Shown: piece after piece, positions 21,854 to 23,778 of the stretch | Position numbering within the stretch: the stretch's first letter is position 1 | Layout: each line of letters begins with the position of its first letter | NCBI GenBank assembly: GCA_910586285.1 | Contig: CAJUGR010000010.1 | Coordinates: 1-23,778, forward strand | Direction of reading: 5' to 3' | Origin: an uncultured Erysipelotrichaceae bacterium | GTDB lineage: Bacteria > Bacillota_I > Bacilli_A > Erysipelotrichales > Erysipelotrichaceae | Length of the DNA: 23,778 nt | Notes under the pieces: model-generated | The model's input: the letters and a program-made list of their open reading frames with translations, nothing else | Databases searched by the model: none | Told to the model about the DNA's origin: nothing | Translations under genes and position numbers: made by a program

Positions 21854-23778
21854 ATGTGTGAAAAGTGTAAAAAGCCGTATTATATTACAACGGCCATTGC
21901 CTATACATCAGGCAAACCGCATATTGGCAATACGTATGAGATTGTTTTAACTGATGCGATCGCACGCTATCGCCGATCCCAAGGTTATGATGTTTTTTTT
22001 CAGACGGGTACCGATGAGCATGGGATTAAAATTGAGGAAAAAGCCAAGGAAGCAGGGGTAACGCCAAAGGAATACGTTGATCATGTGGCGGAAACGATTC
22101 GAGCGAATTTTGATATGATGAATACTTCCTATGATTATTTCATTCGAACTACTGATGAAAATCATGAAAAACAAGTACAGCGGATCTTTAAAAAGTTGTA
22201 TGAACAAGGAGATATTTATAAGGGAACCTATGAGGGCATGTATTGTACACCTTGTGAATCGTTCTGGACGGAAAGTCAGTTAATTGATGGGAAATGCCCG
22301 GATTGTGGCAGACCGGTGAAAAAAGCCAGCGAAGAAGCTTATTTCTTTAAGATGCAGAAGTATGCCGATCGTCTGATTCAATACATAGAAGAACATCCGG
22401 AATTTATTCAGCCGGAGAGCCGTAAGAACGAAATGTTAAATAACTTTTTAAAACCGGGATTACAGGATTTGTGTGTGTCCCGTACCTCATTTACTTGGGG
22501 AATTCCGGTGGATTTTGATGAAAAGCACATCGTTTATGTGTGGATTGATGCGTTGAGTAATTACATTACCTCGTTGGGGTTTGATGCGGATGGAAATCAC
22601 AAAGAGCGCTATTTAAAATATTGGCCGGCGGATGTTCATGTGATTGGCAAAGATATTTTGCGCTTTCATACGATTTACTGGCCGATTATGTTAATGGCAT
22701 TGGGACAGCCGCTGCCTAAGCAGGTATTCGGACATCCGTGGCTTCTGGTCGGTAACGGAAAGATGTCAAAGTCGAAAGGCAATGCGATTTATGCGGATGA
22801 ACTAGTACATTATTTTGGAGTTGATGCGGTTCGTTACTTTGTTTTGCATGAAATGCCGTTTGCGCAGGATGGTATGATTACATGGGATTTGATCGTAGAG
22901 CGAATCAATTCCGATCTGGCCAATATTCTCGGCAACTTAGTCAGCCGTACGTTATCAATGGTTAATAAGTATCAGAGGGGTGTAATTCGCAATCCGCGGG
23001 TATTGGAGGATGTGGATCAGGAATTGATGAAAACGGCACTGGAAACACCGAAAAAAGTGGCAGCGAAAATGGATGAGCTGCGGGTCGGTGATGCGATTGA
23101 TGAAATCTTTACGTTGTTGCGCCGTTCAAATAAATATATTGATGAAACGGAGCCGTGGGTATTAGGCAAGGATGAAGCGAAACAGGAGCGCTTGGCCACA
23201 GTACTTTATCATTTAATGGAAAGTATTCGTTTTGCGGCGGTGTTGCTGAAGAGTTTTATGCCACAAACGGCAGATGATATTTTGGATGAATTGGGCACAA
23301 AGGAACGATCCTTGGATTCGCTAAATCAATTTGGCGCATTGGAGTGCGATCATAACGTGGTTGAAAAACCAAAAATCCTGTTTGCCCGCATTGACGCGCA
23401 GGCATTTGCCAAGCAAGTTGAAGCGGATCATGCCATATCAGAGGGGGAAACTGTGACAAAGACGGCACCGAAAGAGCCGATTACGTTTGAAGATTTTGCC
23501 AAGTTGGAACTAAGAGTCGGCACTGTCATTGCTTGTGAAAAGCATCCGAAGGCAGATCGGCTGTTGGTAGAACAAATTGATTTGGGAGCCGGTGATGTAC
23601 GACAGATTGTCAGCGGTATCGCAGATCATTATCAGCCACAGGATTTGATCGGTAAACGAGTTGTGGTTGTGGCTAACTTAAAGCCGGCAAAATTGCGTGG
23701 AGTGGAAAGTCAGGGGATGATTTTATGTGCCCAGGATAAAGAAGAATTGGATCTTGTGACAATTTCCAAAGCGCTACT
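21854..23778 (+). CDS. metG: Methionyl-tRNA synthetase (3' end cut by window)
   Basis: Charges tRNA-Met with methionine. The frame stays open to the window edge (about 641 codons seen), probably a few codons short of the end. Class I motifs are HIGN (23-26) and KMSKS (303-307). A single zinc knuckle, YCTPCESFW...CPDCG, lies near 130-153. The anticodon-binding helical domain follows (about 380-500). A Trbp111-type tRNA-binding domain starts near 545 (FAKLELRVGTVIACEKHPKADRL). This is the Bacillus-type dimeric form. RBS TAGGAGG is at 21839-21845. Control is by the T-box directly upstream. Confidence 0.97.
   Translation, partial: MCEKCKKPYYITTAIAYTSGKPHIGNTYEIVLTDAIARYRRSQGYDVFFQTGTDEHGIKIEEKAKEAGVTPKEYVDHVAETIRANFDMMNTSYDYFIRTTDENHEKQVQRIFKKLYEQGDIYKGTYEGMYCTPCESFWTESQLIDGKCPDCGRPVKKASEEAYFFKMQKYADRLIQYIEEHPEFIQPESRKNEMLNNFLKPGLQDLCVSRTSFTWGIPVDFDEKHIVYVWIDALSNYITSLGFDADGNHKERYLKYWPADVHVIGKDILRFHTIYWPIMLMALGQPLPKQVFGHPWLLVGNGKMSKSKGNAIYADELVHYFGVDAVRYFVLHEMPFAQDGMITWDLIVERINSDLANILGNLVSRTLSMVNKYQRGVIRNPRVLEDVDQELMKTALETPKKVAAKMDELRVGDAIDEIFTLLRRSNKYIDETEPWVLGKDEAKQERLATVLYHLMESIRFAAVLLKSFMPQTADDILDELGTKERSLDSLNQFGALECDHNVVEKPKILFARIDAQAFAKQVEADHAISEGETVTKTAPKEPITFEDFAKLELRVGTVIACEKHPKADRLLVEQIDLGAGDVRQIVSGIADHYQPQDLIGKRVVVVANLKPAKLRGVESQGMILCAQDKEELDLVTISKAL

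Overview
The window looks like chromosomal DNA of a low-to-mid GC Firmicute (Bacillota). The supporting signs are strong AGGAGG-type ribosome binding sites, a methionine T-box riboswitch, a DarA/PstA-type c-di-AMP receptor, a YtrA-type ABC permease and PTS genes. The gene set and style suggest an Erysipelotrichia-like gut bacterium, but that assignment is inference. I saw no rRNA, tRNA, CRISPR array, phage genes or intact insertion sequence.

Layout. (1) 1-2253: the 3' part of an ABC-2 permease, a decayed DUF6064-like membrane-protein gene, and rpmE (ribosomal protein L31) with its own promoter, leader hairpin and terminator. (2) 2434-2623: an intergenic element with a promoter, a short transcript and a terminator. 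A diverged copy lies in inverted orientation at 15376-15576. (3) 2738-7373: a tightly packed four-gene operon: tdk, ychF, a CcdA-thioredoxin fusion and a long uridine-kinase-like nucleoside kinase. (4) 7374-7993: a long gene-free stretch with a terminator, a promoter and foldable leader DNA. (5) 7994-9118: a histidine phosphatase and a stand-alone glucose-type EIIA. (6) 9236-13632, minus strand: a PTS EIIBC permease, an RpiR/SIS regulator and two alpha/beta hydrolases. (7) 13726-15121, minus strand: a small two-helix membrane protein and a patatin-like protein. (8) 15705-16724: a second histidine phosphatase and the c-di-AMP receptor. (9) 16817-19868: purD and fhs. (10) 20045-21559: an RDD membrane domain fused to a PHP phosphoesterase domain. 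(11) 21582-end: a T-box(Met) and metG, cut off by the window edge.

How the genes fit together. tdk and the nucleoside kinase point to nucleoside salvage. fhs makes the 10-formyl-THF that de novo purine synthesis consumes, which fits its pairing with purD. The EIIBC has no EIIA domain, and the lone EIIA about 3 kb away is the obvious candidate partner. The RpiR regulator probably senses a sugar phosphate and controls the PTS and/or the two esterase-like hydrolases.

The least explained items are the inverted pair of promoter-terminator elements (candidate duplicated small RNA) and the RDD-PHP fusion. The PHP domain appears to lack two histidines expected at the metal site.
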